A stretch of 64,000 bases of DNA. Source: Streptomyces cinerochromogenes (GTDB lineage: Bacteria > Actinomycetota > Actinomycetes > Streptomycetales > Streptomycetaceae). The notes under the pieces were generated by a model. That model had not been told where the DNA came from and did no database searches. It saw only the letters and a program-made list of their open reading frames with translations. Both the position numbers and the translations under genes were made by a program. The stretch covers positions 682,001-746,000 of the forward strand of contig NZ_BMRM01000001.1 in the NCBI RefSeq assembly GCF_014648635.1. The letters are read 5' to 3'. Shown here piece after piece: positions 24,444 to 32,651 of the stretch (position 1 is the first letter of the stretch; each line of letters opens with the position of its first letter).

Positions 24444-25835
24444 ATGCCCCGGCTCGACTCCGCCGCCACCCCGGCGGCCGTACGCACCGTCACCACCCGG
24501 GACACCCCCGTACGCCCCCGCGCCACCCTCGCCCTGACCAGCGCGGCCACCGCCGTGGCCCTCATGACGTACACGGCCCCGATGGTCACGCTGCCGGACA
24601 CCGCGAGGTCCCTGCACACCCCGCTCTCCGCCCAGGCCTGGCTGCTGAACGGCGCGCCCCTCGGTCTCGCCGCCCTCCTCCTGGTGGCCGGCAGCCTCGC
24701 CGACGACCACGGCCGGCGGCGGATCTTCCTCGCCGGCACCCTGGGCCTCGGCCTCACCACCGCCCTCGGCGCCCTCACCACCTCGACCTGGCAGTTCACC
24801 CTGGCCCGCATCGCCCAGGGCGCGGCCAGCGCGGCGCTGCTGGCCAGCGCCCTCGGCCTGATCGTGCACGCCTTCCCCAGCCCGCGCGGCCGGCTGCACG
24901 CCACCGGGGTGTGGGGCGCCTTCGTCAGCGGCGGCATCGCCGTCGGCCCGCTGCTCGCGGGCGCACTGCCGAACTGGCGGGTCGGCTACGTCGTCCTCGG
25001 CGCCGCCGCCCTCGTCGTGGCCGCCCTCGGCACCAGGGCGCTGGCCGAGTCACGCGCCCCGCGCGGCGGCCGGCCGGACGCGCTCGGCGCGCTCACCTTC
25101 GGCCTGGCCCTGGTGGCCCTGGTCGCGGCCCTCACCCTGGGCCGGGACGGCTGGCTGCGCGCCCCGGTCGGCCTGCTGTTCGCGGCTGCCGTCGTCCTGG
25201 TCGCCGGGTTCGTCGCGGTGGAGCGCCGGACCGGCACCCCGATGATCGACCTGGGGCTGCTGCGCCACCCCCGCTTCCTGGCCTCCTCGGCGGGCGGTCT
25301 GTTCACCGGCCTCGCCGTGATCGGCCTGTTCAGCTTCCTGCCGGCCCTGCTCCAGCAGGTGCTCGGCCTGTCCGCGCTCGCCACGGCCTGGCTGTTCCTG
25401 CTCTGGTCCGGGCTGAGCTTCGCCGTCGCCCTCCAGGTCAAGCACCTGGCCGGCCGGATCGCCCCGCGCACCCAGCTCGCCGCCGGCTTCGCCCTGCACA
25501 CGGTCGCCGTGGTGACGATGCTCGGCGCCCTCGGTTCCGGCTCCTGGCCCCGCCTGCTGCCCGGCCTGATCCTCGGCGGCCTCGGCAGCGGCCTGCTCAA
25601 CGGCGCGCTGCCGCTGCTCGCCGTGGAGTCGGTGCCGCCGGGGCGGGCCGCGATGGGCTCCGGCGCCCAGCAGACCTTCCGCTACGTCGGCTCCTGCGCC
25701 GGCGTGGCCCTGACCATCGCCGTCGCCACCTCGGCCGGCAGCCTGACCCGGGGCGCGGACATCGCGCTGCTGGTGTCGGCGGGGCTGGCGGCGGCGGGCG
25801 CGGTGAGCGTGCCGGCGCTGCGGGAGCGGGCGTGA
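24444..25835 (+). CDS. MFS drug exporter (14-TMS DHA2-like)
   Basis: A 463-residue multi-drug transporter of the major facilitator superfamily. Motif A-like GSLADDHGRRRIFLAG after helix 2, RIAQGAASAALLASALG in helix 4 and a motif C-like GVWGAFVSGGIAVGPLLAG in helix 5 indicate a proton-driven exporter. ATG 24444 follows AGGACA; an upstream in-frame ATG at 24381 is less likely. It is divergent from the HxlR regulator, forming a typical inducible efflux unit. Confidence 0.85.
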   Translation: MPRLDSAATPAAVRTVTTRDTPVRPRATLALTSAATAVALMTYTAPMVTLPDTARSLHTPLSAQAWLLNGAPLGLAALLLVAGSLADDHGRRRIFLAGTLGLGLTTALGALTTSTWQFTLARIAQGAASAALLASALGLIVHAFPSPRGRLHATGVWGAFVSGGIAVGPLLAGALPNWRVGYVVLGAAALVVAALGTRALAESRAPRGGRPDALGALTFGLALVALVAALTLGRDGWLRAPVGLLFAAAVVLVAGFVAVERRTGTPMIDLGLLRHPRFLASSAGGLFTGLAVIGLFSFLPALLQQVLGLSALATAWLFLLWSGLSFAVALQVKHLAGRIAPRTQLAAGFALHTVAVVTMLGALGSGSWPRLLPGLILGGLGSGLLNGALPLLAVESVPPGRAAMGSGAQQTFRYVGSCAGVALTIAVATSAGSLTRGADIALLVSAGLAAAGAVSVPALRERA

Positions 25836-25860
25836 CGGGACACGCCACGACGGGCCGGGC

Positions 25861-26688
25861 TCACCTGGGCCGCACGGACACCAGTTTCGCCCACACCACC
25901 AGCCGGTACCGGGAGGTGAACTCGGGGGTGCAGGTGGTCAGGGTGAGGTAGTAGCCCGGGTCGTCGTACCCGTACCGGGGCCGGACGAGCGAGCGCGGCA
26001 CGGGCCGCAGGACCCCCGAGTCCCCGGCCGAGGTGCGCGGCAGGACCTGGTCGACGTCGTAGGTGTACGTCGCCGAGCGCGTCTCCACCTCGACCGCGTC
26101 CCCGCGCCGCAGCAGGGGCAGCCGGCGGAAGGGCTCGCCGTGCGTGTTCCGGTGCCCGGCGAGCGCGAAGTTCCCGGCCCGGCCCGGCTGCTGGGTGCCG
26201 CGGTAGTGGCCGACGTACCCCTTGTTCAGCACCTCCGCCCTGCTCACGCCCTCGGCGACGGGGACGCGCAGACGCAGCCGGGGGATGGTGAGCACGGCGT
26301 ACGCCTGGGAGCGCCGGGGCGGGGCCGCGGGGGTGTACGGGCGCCGGGGCGCGGGGGACGGCGTGCCGGAGGCCGCGGGGATGCCCGGCGCCACGACCGG
26401 CGCCGTGGCGGAGTCACCGGGGGAGTCGCCGGGGGAGTCGCCGTCCGGGACGGCAGTCGTACCGCTTCCGCTTCCCCTCCCCCACTCCCGCTCCAGCGCC
26501 GCCACCGTGTGCTCGGCCCCGCGCCGGGCCTCCCGGTTGGTCCACCACACCTGGTGCACGACCAGCAGCAGGAGCACCAGCCCGGCCGTCACGAGCAGTT
26601 CGCCACCGGTCCACAGCACCCGTCTGCGCCGGGCGCTCCTGCGCCGATCGCTGTGCCGTACGACCCGCACGCCCGTCACGACCCGCAT
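25861..26688 (-). CDS. class E sortase
   Basis: A 275-residue membrane transpeptidase. A basic N-terminus and one membrane segment (about 29-47) are followed by a long Pro/Ser/Gly linker and the sortase barrel (about 128-275). Catalytic His179 is in NFALAGHRNTHGEPF, Cys253 in LTLTTCTPEF and Arg260 in SRYRLVVWA. Class E enzymes of Streptomyces attach LAxTG proteins to peptidoglycan; the LARTG protein at 16209 is a likely client. GGAGGTGGG precedes ATG 26688. Confidence 0.9.
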   Translation of the reverse strand: MRVVTGVRVVRHSDRRRSARRRRVLWTGGELLVTAGLVLLLLVVHQVWWTNREARRGAEHTVAALEREWGRGSGSGTTAVPDGDSPGDSPGDSATAPVVAPGIPAASGTPSPAPRRPYTPAAPPRRSQAYAVLTIPRLRLRVPVAEGVSRAEVLNKGYVGHYRGTQQPGRAGNFALAGHRNTHGEPFRRLPLLRRGDAVEVETRSATYTYDVDQVLPRTSAGDSGVLRPVPRSLVRPRYGYDDPGYYLTLTTCTPEFTSRYRLVVWAKLVSVRPR

Positions 26689-26766
26689 CCGCGCCCACCT
26701 CCACCCGGAGCCGCCCGCACCCTAGGCGCAGCGCCCTCAACTGGCCATACACAAGGGGCGGTCAGG

Positions 26767-26789
26767 CTTTCTCAACGGGTTTGAGAAAG
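26767..26789. promoter_or_regulatory. inverted repeat upstream of the GH30 gene
   Basis: CTTTCTCAA and TTGAGAAAG (perfect 9-bp arms, CGGGT spacer), followed by a third half-site TTCGAGAAAG. The arrangement suits a LacI- or TetR-type operator controlling the glycosidase gene 146 bases downstream; the sortase start lies 79 bases to the left. Confidence 0.55.
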
Positions 26790-26934
26790 GGGTTCGAGAA
26801 AGGGCCGTCCCACCCCTCGACAACGCCGTACGGCACCCCCGATGCTTCCTGTTGGCATGCCGGGGGGACGACGAGCCGGCACCGCGCCCAGGTACGCGGT
26901 GCCGGGAGCCGCACGGAGAGGCAGCGAACGACCC

Positions 26935-28407
26935 ATGATCCGACGCAGAACACTGCTGGCCGCCGCGAGCGGCGGCGTCCTCGGCGGCGCGCTGGCCACC
27001 GGCACCGCCCGGGCGGACGCGACGATCGCCGTGAACCCGGCCGCCGGCTACGGGACGTGGGAGGGCTGGGGCACCTCCCTGGCCTGGTGGGCGAACGTCT
27101 TCGGCGCGCGGGACGACTTCGCCGACATCTTCTTCACGACCAGGAACACGACGTACAACGGCACCTCACTGCCCGGCCTCGGACTGAACATCGCCCGCTA
27201 CAACCTGGGCGCGTGCAGCTGGAACAGCGTGGGCGGCGAGTCGATGGCCGTCTCCCCGAACATCCCCGCCTTCAAGCAGATCGAGGGCTACTGGCAGGAC
27301 TGGACGAACGAGGACCCGGCCTCCGCGGCCTGGAAGTGGACGGCGGACGCCAACCAGCGGGCCATGCTCGTCAAGGCCGTCCAGCGCGGCGCCGTCTCGG
27401 AACTCTTCGCCAACTCCCCCATGTGGTGGATGTGTTCCAACCACAACCCCTCCGGCGCGGCCGACGGCGGCACCAACCTCCAGTCCTGGAACCACCGTCA
27501 GCACGCCTCCCACCTCGCCGCCGTCGCCCTGTACGCCAAGCAGCACTGGGGCGTGACCTTCGCGACGGTGGAGGCCTTCAACGAGCCGTCCTCGTCCTGG
27601 TGGACGGCCACCGGCACCCAGGAGGGCTGCCACATCGACGCGGGCACACAGGCGGCCGTACTGCCGTACCTGCGGAGCGAACTGGACAGACGCGGCCTGA
27701 CCGGCACGCGGATCTCCGCGTCGGACGAGACGAGCTACGACCTGGCCCGCACCACCTGGAACTCCTTCTCCGCCACCACGAAGGGCTACGTCGACCGGGT
27801 CAACGTGCACGGCTACCAGGGCTCCGGCGGCCGCCGCGACCTGCTCTACACGGACGTGGTGACCACGGCCGGCAAGGCCCTGTGGAACTCGGAGACCGGC
27901 GACAGCGACGCCACCGGCCTGACGACGGCGAGCAACCTCCTCTACGACTTCCGCTGGCTGCACCCCACCGCCTGGGTGTACTGGCAGGTGATGGACCCGA
28001 GCGCGGGCTGGGCGACGATCGCCTACGACCCGAACACGGGCCGGCCGGGCGCGGTCCAGACGAAGTACTACGTCCTGGCCCAGTTCACCCGCCACATCCG
28101 CCCCGGCATGACGATCCTGGACACCGGCGTGAGCTACGCGGCGGCGGCCCTGGACCGCGCGGCGAAGCGCCTGGTGATCGTCGCCGCGAACACCTCCTCC
28201 TCCGCCCAGACCCTGACCTTCGACCTCTCCCGCTTCTCCGCCGTGACCGGCGGCCCGGGCGGCCTGGTCCCCCGCTGGAACACGGTCACGACGGGCGGCG
28301 ACCGTTACACGGCCCACTCGGACACGTACCTGAGCGGGAAGTCGGTGGCGGTCCCCTTCGCGGCCAAGTCGGTGCAGACGCTCCAGGTGGACGGCGTGAC
28401 GGTGTGA
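26935..28407 (+). CDS. secreted GH30 glycoside hydrolase (galactanase-like)
   Basis: A 490-residue exported enzyme with Tat signal MIRRRTLLAAASGG, cleaved near ARA|DATI. The GH30 barrel contains GWGTSLAWWAN, the acid/base Glu217 in EAFNEPSSSWW and the nucleophile Glu320 in ALWNSETGDSD, followed by the small beta domain ending VQTLQVDGVTV. The sequence resembles subfamily GH30_5 (endo-beta-1,6-galactanases acting on arabinogalactan side chains); related specificities are possible. The operator-like repeat upstream suggests induction by its substrate. Confidence 0.85.
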   Translation: MIRRRTLLAAASGGVLGGALATGTARADATIAVNPAAGYGTWEGWGTSLAWWANVFGARDDFADIFFTTRNTTYNGTSLPGLGLNIARYNLGACSWNSVGGESMAVSPNIPAFKQIEGYWQDWTNEDPASAAWKWTADANQRAMLVKAVQRGAVSELFANSPMWWMCSNHNPSGAADGGTNLQSWNHRQHASHLAAVALYAKQHWGVTFATVEAFNEPSSSWWTATGTQEGCHIDAGTQAAVLPYLRSELDRRGLTGTRISASDETSYDLARTTWNSFSATTKGYVDRVNVHGYQGSGGRRDLLYTDVVTTAGKALWNSETGDSDATGLTTASNLLYDFRWLHPTAWVYWQVMDPSAGWATIAYDPNTGRPGAVQTKYYVLAQFTRHIRPGMTILDTGVSYAAAALDRAAKRLVIVAANTSSSAQTLTFDLSRFSAVTGGPGGLVPRWNTVTTGGDRYTAHSDTYLSGKSVAVPFAAKSVQTLQVDGVTV

Positions 28408-28417
28408 ACCGCCGGGT

Positions 28418-29131
28418 TCAGCCCAGCGGCAGGGCGTCCTGGTAGCCGTTCGTCGGCCGCGGCACCTTCGTGACCGTACGGGCGTCCAGCGCGACCGCCG
28501 CGGAGCCGGTGCCCAGGGTCCCGCCCGGGTGCCAGGTCCCGGTGACCGTCACCCAGGTGTCGGCGGGCAGGGCGGCCCCGCCGTAGACCCGTACCTTCAC
28601 GGACTGGGCGTCGGCGGCGCAGCAGTTGAGGATGATCCGGGTCAGCTCCCAGCTTCCGCCGTCCCCGGGGGTGACGAACCCGGTCATCCGGACGGTGCGC
28701 CCCTTGACGGCCTGCCCCCGGTCCTGCCGCACCCGGCTGGTGAAGTCGGAGAGGGTCATGGGCAGGGGCGAGCTGCGGGGCAGCGGACCGAAGTCGCTGT
28801 CGTGGACGACGGCCTTCGCCGGCTGCCGGGCGGCGGTGTAGGCACCGAGGGCCGGTGGGGCGTAGAAGAGCAGGCTGAGCGCGGGCAGAAGCAGCAGCCA
28901 GGCGACCCGGGGCACACCGGAGTGGTCATGCCCGTGGCCGTCACCCGCCCCCTGACCCCGGTCGAGGAGGGCGCCGGCGACCCCGAGCAGGAGCAGGACG
29001 ACACCGGAGGCGATGAGCAGGGGCCGCATGCCCTCCTTGACGTACCGCAGGCAGAGGTCGGTGAAGAGGGAGACGTGCAGCAGTCCGAGCCCGCACAGGA
29101 CGAGCAGCCCCGCCTGGAGTGACCGTTTCAC
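28418..29131 (-). CDS. TIGR03943-family (DUF1980) membrane protein
   Basis: A 237-residue protein with N-terminal membrane segments (about 5-22, 35-55 and 75-95) separated by a His-rich loop GHGHDHSG. A soluble C-terminal domain contains LTRIILNCCAADAQSVKVRVYG, the paired-cysteine signature of the family. It is always paired with a permease such as the one encoded upstream; the GTG start overlaps that gene's stop (GTGA). The pair resembles Bacillus YcgQ/YcgR and is suspected of metal handling; the role is not established. Confidence 0.8.
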   Translation of the reverse strand: MKRSLQAGLLVLCGLGLLHVSLFTDLCLRYVKEGMRPLLIASGVVLLLLGVAGALLDRGQGAGDGHGHDHSGVPRVAWLLLLPALSLLFYAPPALGAYTAARQPAKAVVHDSDFGPLPRSSPLPMTLSDFTSRVRQDRGQAVKGRTVRMTGFVTPGDGGSWELTRIILNCCAADAQSVKVRVYGGAALPADTWVTVTGTWHPGGTLGTGSAAVALDARTVTKVPRPTNGYQDALPLG

Positions 29132-30351
29132 AGCAGGACCCCTCCGATCAGCGCGCTGCACGCGACGGCGACGACGACGGTGGCGGCGGAGAACCGTACC
29201 GCGAAGGCCCGCCCGAAGGTCCCCGCCTGCAGGGCGACGAGCTTGAGATCGACCATCGGCCCCACGACCATGAACGCCAGCCGCGCGACCGGCGGGAACC
29301 CGGTCAGCGAGGCGGCCAGGAAGGCGTCGGCCTCGGAGCACACCGCGAGCAGCACGGCGAGCCCGGCGAGGAAGAGCACCGACAGCCAGGGCGCGGCGGC
29401 GAAGGTGTCGAGCACGGAGCGCGGGACGGCGACGTTGAAGGTGGCCGCGGCGATGGCGCCGAGCACCAGGAAGCCGCCGGCGTGCAGGAAGTCGTGCTGG
29501 AACCCGCGCCGGAACTCGTCGAGGCGGCTGTTTCCCTCCCGGTGCCCGGTGTGCCGTACGACGGGCCGCAGCCACTCGGCCCGCCCGAACCGGAGCCACA
29601 GCCAGCCCATGACGACGGCGGTGGCGAGGGAGGCGAGCAGCCGGGCGAGCACCATGGCGGGGTTCCCGGGAAAGGCGATCGCGGTGGCGGTCAGCACGAC
29701 GGGGTTGACGGCGGGCGCGGAGAGCAGGAACGCGAAGGCGGCGGCCGGGGTGACCCCGCGGCTGATGAGACTGCCGGCGACCGGCACGGAGGCGCACTCG
29801 CAGCCCGGCAGCACGACCCCCGCGACCCCGGCGACGGGCACGGCGAGCACGGCCCGCCGGGGCAGCAGCCGCTGGAACACCCCTTCCGGCACGAAGGCGT
29901 TGATCGCGCCGGACAGGGCCGTCCCGAGCAGCAGGAACGGCAGGGCCTGCACGACGACGGCCAGACACACGGTCCGCCACGCCTCGACGGCCGGGGCGTC
30001 CCCCCAGCGCCCGAGGAAGAAGAGGAGCGCACCGGGAACGACGGCGGCCCCGACGAGCAGCAGGGGCCAGTACCGGGGCGGCTCGGCCCCCGCTTCCACG
30101 GCGGCCACGTGATCGTCTTTATGGCCGGCCACCGGATCGCCGTCTCCGCCGGCCACCGGACCGTCTTCTCCGCCGGCCACCGGACCGTCTTCTCCGCCGG
30201 CCACCTGATCGCTTTCTACGGCAGCGACTGGATCTCCTATGACAGCGGCTGGATCTTCTCCGGCAGCGGCTGGACCTTCTCCGGCAGCGACTGGACCTTC
30301 TCCTACGGCAGCCCCCTGATCGCCCGCGACCAGCGCACCCGTCTCCCGCAT
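29128..30351 (-). CDS. UPF0718-family (YraQ/DUF318) permease with repetitive N-terminus
   Basis: A 407-residue polytopic protein with about eight membrane segments. PGCECASVPVAGSLI and a partner motif CSEADAFLAASL, each with cysteines in membrane-facing loops, are characteristic of DUF318 permeases. The first ~75 residues are a repetitive acidic stretch (GEGPVAAGEGPAAAGEDP, VAGGEDGPVAGGEDG) unlike the rest. It is coupled to the TIGR03943 gene; the joint substrate is unknown. Confidence 0.8.
   Translation of the reverse strand: MRETGALVAGDQGAAVGEGPVAAGEGPAAAGEDPAAVIGDPVAAVESDQVAGGEDGPVAGGEDGPVAGGDGDPVAGHKDDHVAAVEAGAEPPRYWPLLLVGAAVVPGALLFFLGRWGDAPAVEAWRTVCLAVVVQALPFLLLGTALSGAINAFVPEGVFQRLLPRRAVLAVPVAGVAGVVLPGCECASVPVAGSLISRGVTPAAAFAFLLSAPAVNPVVLTATAIAFPGNPAMVLARLLASLATAVVMGWLWLRFGRAEWLRPVVRHTGHREGNSRLDEFRRGFQHDFLHAGGFLVLGAIAAATFNVAVPRSVLDTFAAAPWLSVLFLAGLAVLLAVCSEADAFLAASLTGFPPVARLAFMVVGPMVDLKLVALQAGTFGRAFAVRFSAATVVVAVACSALIGGVLL
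30140..30310. repeat. tandem repeats coding the permease N-terminus
   Basis: A 24-base unit (ACCGTCTTCTCCGCCGGCC plus CCGGA-type linker) occurs three times at about 30145-30205, followed by CGGCAGCG-ACTGGAC-type repeats to about 30300. All keep the leftward reading frame. Confidence 0.6.
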
Positions 30352-30472
30352 GCCGGCTCCACCCCGTGTAGACGTCGGCACCGAAGATATCCGGATACCC
30401 GCACCGGAGCGCACGCCCCCGGGGTTCCGGGGCACCTCACTTTTGTCACCGCCCGGCAGTACGGTGTCCCCC

Positions 30473-31486
30473 ATGCGCCCCGACACGCCTGCCGAGAACG
30501 TCGACCACACCGCCGAAGCGGCACGCCTGGAGCGGACCGCCGGCCTCTACCCGGAGGACGCCGAGACCCTCCTCCTCCGGGCGGCGGCCCACCTGGAACT
30601 GTCCGGCGACCGCCCCGCGGCGACGGCCCTCTACGACCGCCTGCTGTCCTCCGCCGAAGGCCTGGACAACCCCGCCCTGGTCCGCGCCCTGAAGGCGTCG
30701 AACCTGTGGGAGTACGGCCACGAGGCCGAGGCGAGGGCGATCATCGAGGGCATCCGCACGACGTCCCCGCGGGACCCGGCCCCCTGGGTGATCGTGGCGG
30801 AGGCCCTGGAGTCCCACGACGAGTTGGAGGCGGCGGCGGACACCTTCACGGAGGCCGCCCGCCTCCTGCTGGGCTCCGCGGAGGAACCCCCTCCCGCCAC
30901 CCACCCCGTCCTCTACGGCCGCCACCGCGTCCGCCGCATGCTGGGCCTGCCCCACGACGACTGGGACACCCTCGCCGACACCCTCCACACGTCCTCCGTC
31001 ACCCTGGACGAACTCCACGACCCGAAACGCGTGTGGTCCCTGGGCTCGGACAACCCGGCGGAGCTGGAGGCGGAGATCTCCCGCCTCCGCGCCGAACTGG
31101 GCGCCTACCGCGAGGCCCTCTCCCGCCCGTTCCCGGTGGCGGTGCTGCACTGGCCGGCCCCGGAACTGTCGGAGCTGCTGTCGGCGTACCCCGCCCTGTC
31201 CGCGGAGTACCCGTCCCACGCCGAACACCTGTCGACCATAGAGTCCTCCCTCCGCGAACTCTCCGCCTCCGGCACCCCCAACCTCGGCATCGTCACGGGC
31301 ACGGTCCCGTCGTACGAGGCCTTCGCGGCGTCGGAGGGCACTTCACCGAGCGACCCCACCCTGCTCCCCCAGTACGCGACGACGTTGGCGGCCCGGGGGC
31401 GGGCTGTGGCTTGGCCGCCGGGGAAGGGGGCGGGGTGTTGGTGTGGGGCGGGGTTGGGTTACGGGGAGTGTCACGGGGTGGACTAG
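30473..31486 (+). CDS. TPR-like protein with C-terminal SEC-C motif
   Basis: A 337-residue soluble protein. The N-terminal half is helical with TPR-like spacing (ARLERTAGLYPEDAETLLLRAAAHLELSGDR). The C-terminus CWCGAGLGYGECHG is a SEC-C zinc motif of the kind that tethers proteins to ribosomes or SecB. The role is unknown. A TACGGT box seven bases before ATG 30473 suggests a leaderless transcript. Its stop overlaps the stop of the convergent SRA-HNH gene by three bases. Confidence 0.7.
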   Translation: MRPDTPAENVDHTAEAARLERTAGLYPEDAETLLLRAAAHLELSGDRPAATALYDRLLSSAEGLDNPALVRALKASNLWEYGHEAEARAIIEGIRTTSPRDPAPWVIVAEALESHDELEAAADTFTEAARLLLGSAEEPPPATHPVLYGRHRVRRMLGLPHDDWDTLADTLHTSSVTLDELHDPKRVWSLGSDNPAELEAEISRLRAELGAYREALSRPFPVAVLHWPAPELSELLSAYPALSAEYPSHAEHLSTIESSLRELSASGTPNLGIVTGTVPSYEAFAASEGTSPSDPTLLPQYATTLAARGRAVAWPPGKGAGCWCGAGLGYGECHGVD

Positions 31487-32592
31487 CGGCCCAGCCACCA
31501 CTCCCGGTGGTAGCGGAGGTAGTCCAGGTGAATCGTGTGCCGTCGGTGCCGCTTGAGCTTCGGCCGAACGTCCATGCCGAACGCCCCTGCCCGTACGACG
31601 ATCGACCAGTCGTCCTCGATGACGATGGCGCCTATGTCTAGGCGGACGTGGCAGTTGGGGCAGAGACACAGGACGTTCGGCTCGACGTCAGGGCCCCGGT
31701 GGGGCTTACCCAGAGGCCTGATGTGGGCGCCTTCGCTGTACGGCTTGCCGTCCGGGCCGAGCAAGCGAAGGCCGCACACTTGGCACTCTCCGGCGTAGAG
31801 CCTTTTCACATTCCGTATCACCGCGTCGTCTCGGACCAGGCGCTGGACCCGGGCCGTCCGCGTCTCTGGGAACTTCTCACCCTGGACCGCCTCTTCCTCG
31901 GTCTCCGCCTCCTCATCTGGCTCGTCCGCGGTCCCTTCGCCATCTGCGCTTTCGGCGGGCGCCTCCTCGCGCCGTTCCAGCAAGTCGGCGATCTGGTGCT
32001 CCAGAGAGGTCGGATCCTGACCATCTTCAGGGAGGCGCTTCAAGTCGAACTGGCAGATGTCGACCGGTGAGCCGTCGGGGGCGGGCGAGTGTGCCACGGC
32101 GGTGCGGATGTCTGTGACCAGGTACAGGCCGTCGTACCTGTAGCAGTCGATCGGTGAGTACCGCTTGTCACCCTTCCAACCGCGGATGACCCGTACCGGA
32201 TGGCCCCGTTCGTAGCTTCGCTTCAGAGCGGCGTTGTCCGCGTAGTCCCAGGATTGGCTGCGCCGAAGCCTTGGCACCCCCTTGATCTTGTACTTGTCCA
32301 CGTCAGGTGAGGCGCCTGTATAGCGGATGCTGTCCCAGTCGTCGTGATCGTCCTCGTACCCTCCGTGCAGGACGATGGCATCAGCTATGTGACTGCCATC
32401 GTCATCTACAAGGGTTGAGATGCCCCTTACGGTGTCGCCGTGCAGGTTGTTGCGCTTCACCTGCACGCGGCGGTGAAACTCCGCGCCCGGAGCGATGCCG
32501 TCGATGTGACCGATCTTTCGTTCTCCCACGACGCCATACTGAAACAAATCGATCACTTGTGTCACTCTCGATTCGCAATGTGACGCAAGCAC
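31483..32592 (-). CDS. SRA-HNH modification-dependent restriction endonuclease
   Basis: A protein of up to 369 residues. Residues 28-190 form a YDG/SRA domain (GHIDGIAPGAEFHRRVQVKRNNLHGDTVRGIS, HGGYEDDHDDWDSIRYTG), which flips out and reads a modified cytosine. After an acidic linker (AESADGEGTADEPDEEAETEEE), residues 265-330 are an HNH nuclease: Cys270/Cys273, EGAHIRPLGKPHRG (His290), ENVLC-type Asn306 and CPNCH (311-315). It likely cuts foreign DNA with modified bases. The start is uncertain: GTG 32592 is longest, GTG 32565 or 32556 also possible. It is divergent from the helicase gene, separated by 59 bases. Confidence 0.85.
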   Translation of the reverse strand: MLASHCESRVTQVIDLFQYGVVGERKIGHIDGIAPGAEFHRRVQVKRNNLHGDTVRGISTLVDDDGSHIADAIVLHGGYEDDHDDWDSIRYTGASPDVDKYKIKGVPRLRRSQSWDYADNAALKRSYERGHPVRVIRGWKGDKRYSPIDCYRYDGLYLVTDIRTAVAHSPAPDGSPVDICQFDLKRLPEDGQDPTSLEHQIADLLERREEAPAESADGEGTADEPDEEAETEEEAVQGEKFPETRTARVQRLVRDDAVIRNVKRLYAGECQVCGLRLLGPDGKPYSEGAHIRPLGKPHRGPDVEPNVLCLCPNCHVRLDIGAIVIEDDWSIVVRAGAFGMDVRPKLKRHRRHTIHLDYLRYHREWWLGR

Positions 32593-32651
32593 AGGCTGTC
32601 AGTGGCCCCTGTTACAACTGGTCGTGTCGCAACGGGACCAAGGGGGCGGGC

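Noticed and set aside
29119..31641. 840-residue plus-strand frame across permease and SEC-C genes
   Set aside because: Covers genes on both strands, repetitive shadow composition, no domain.
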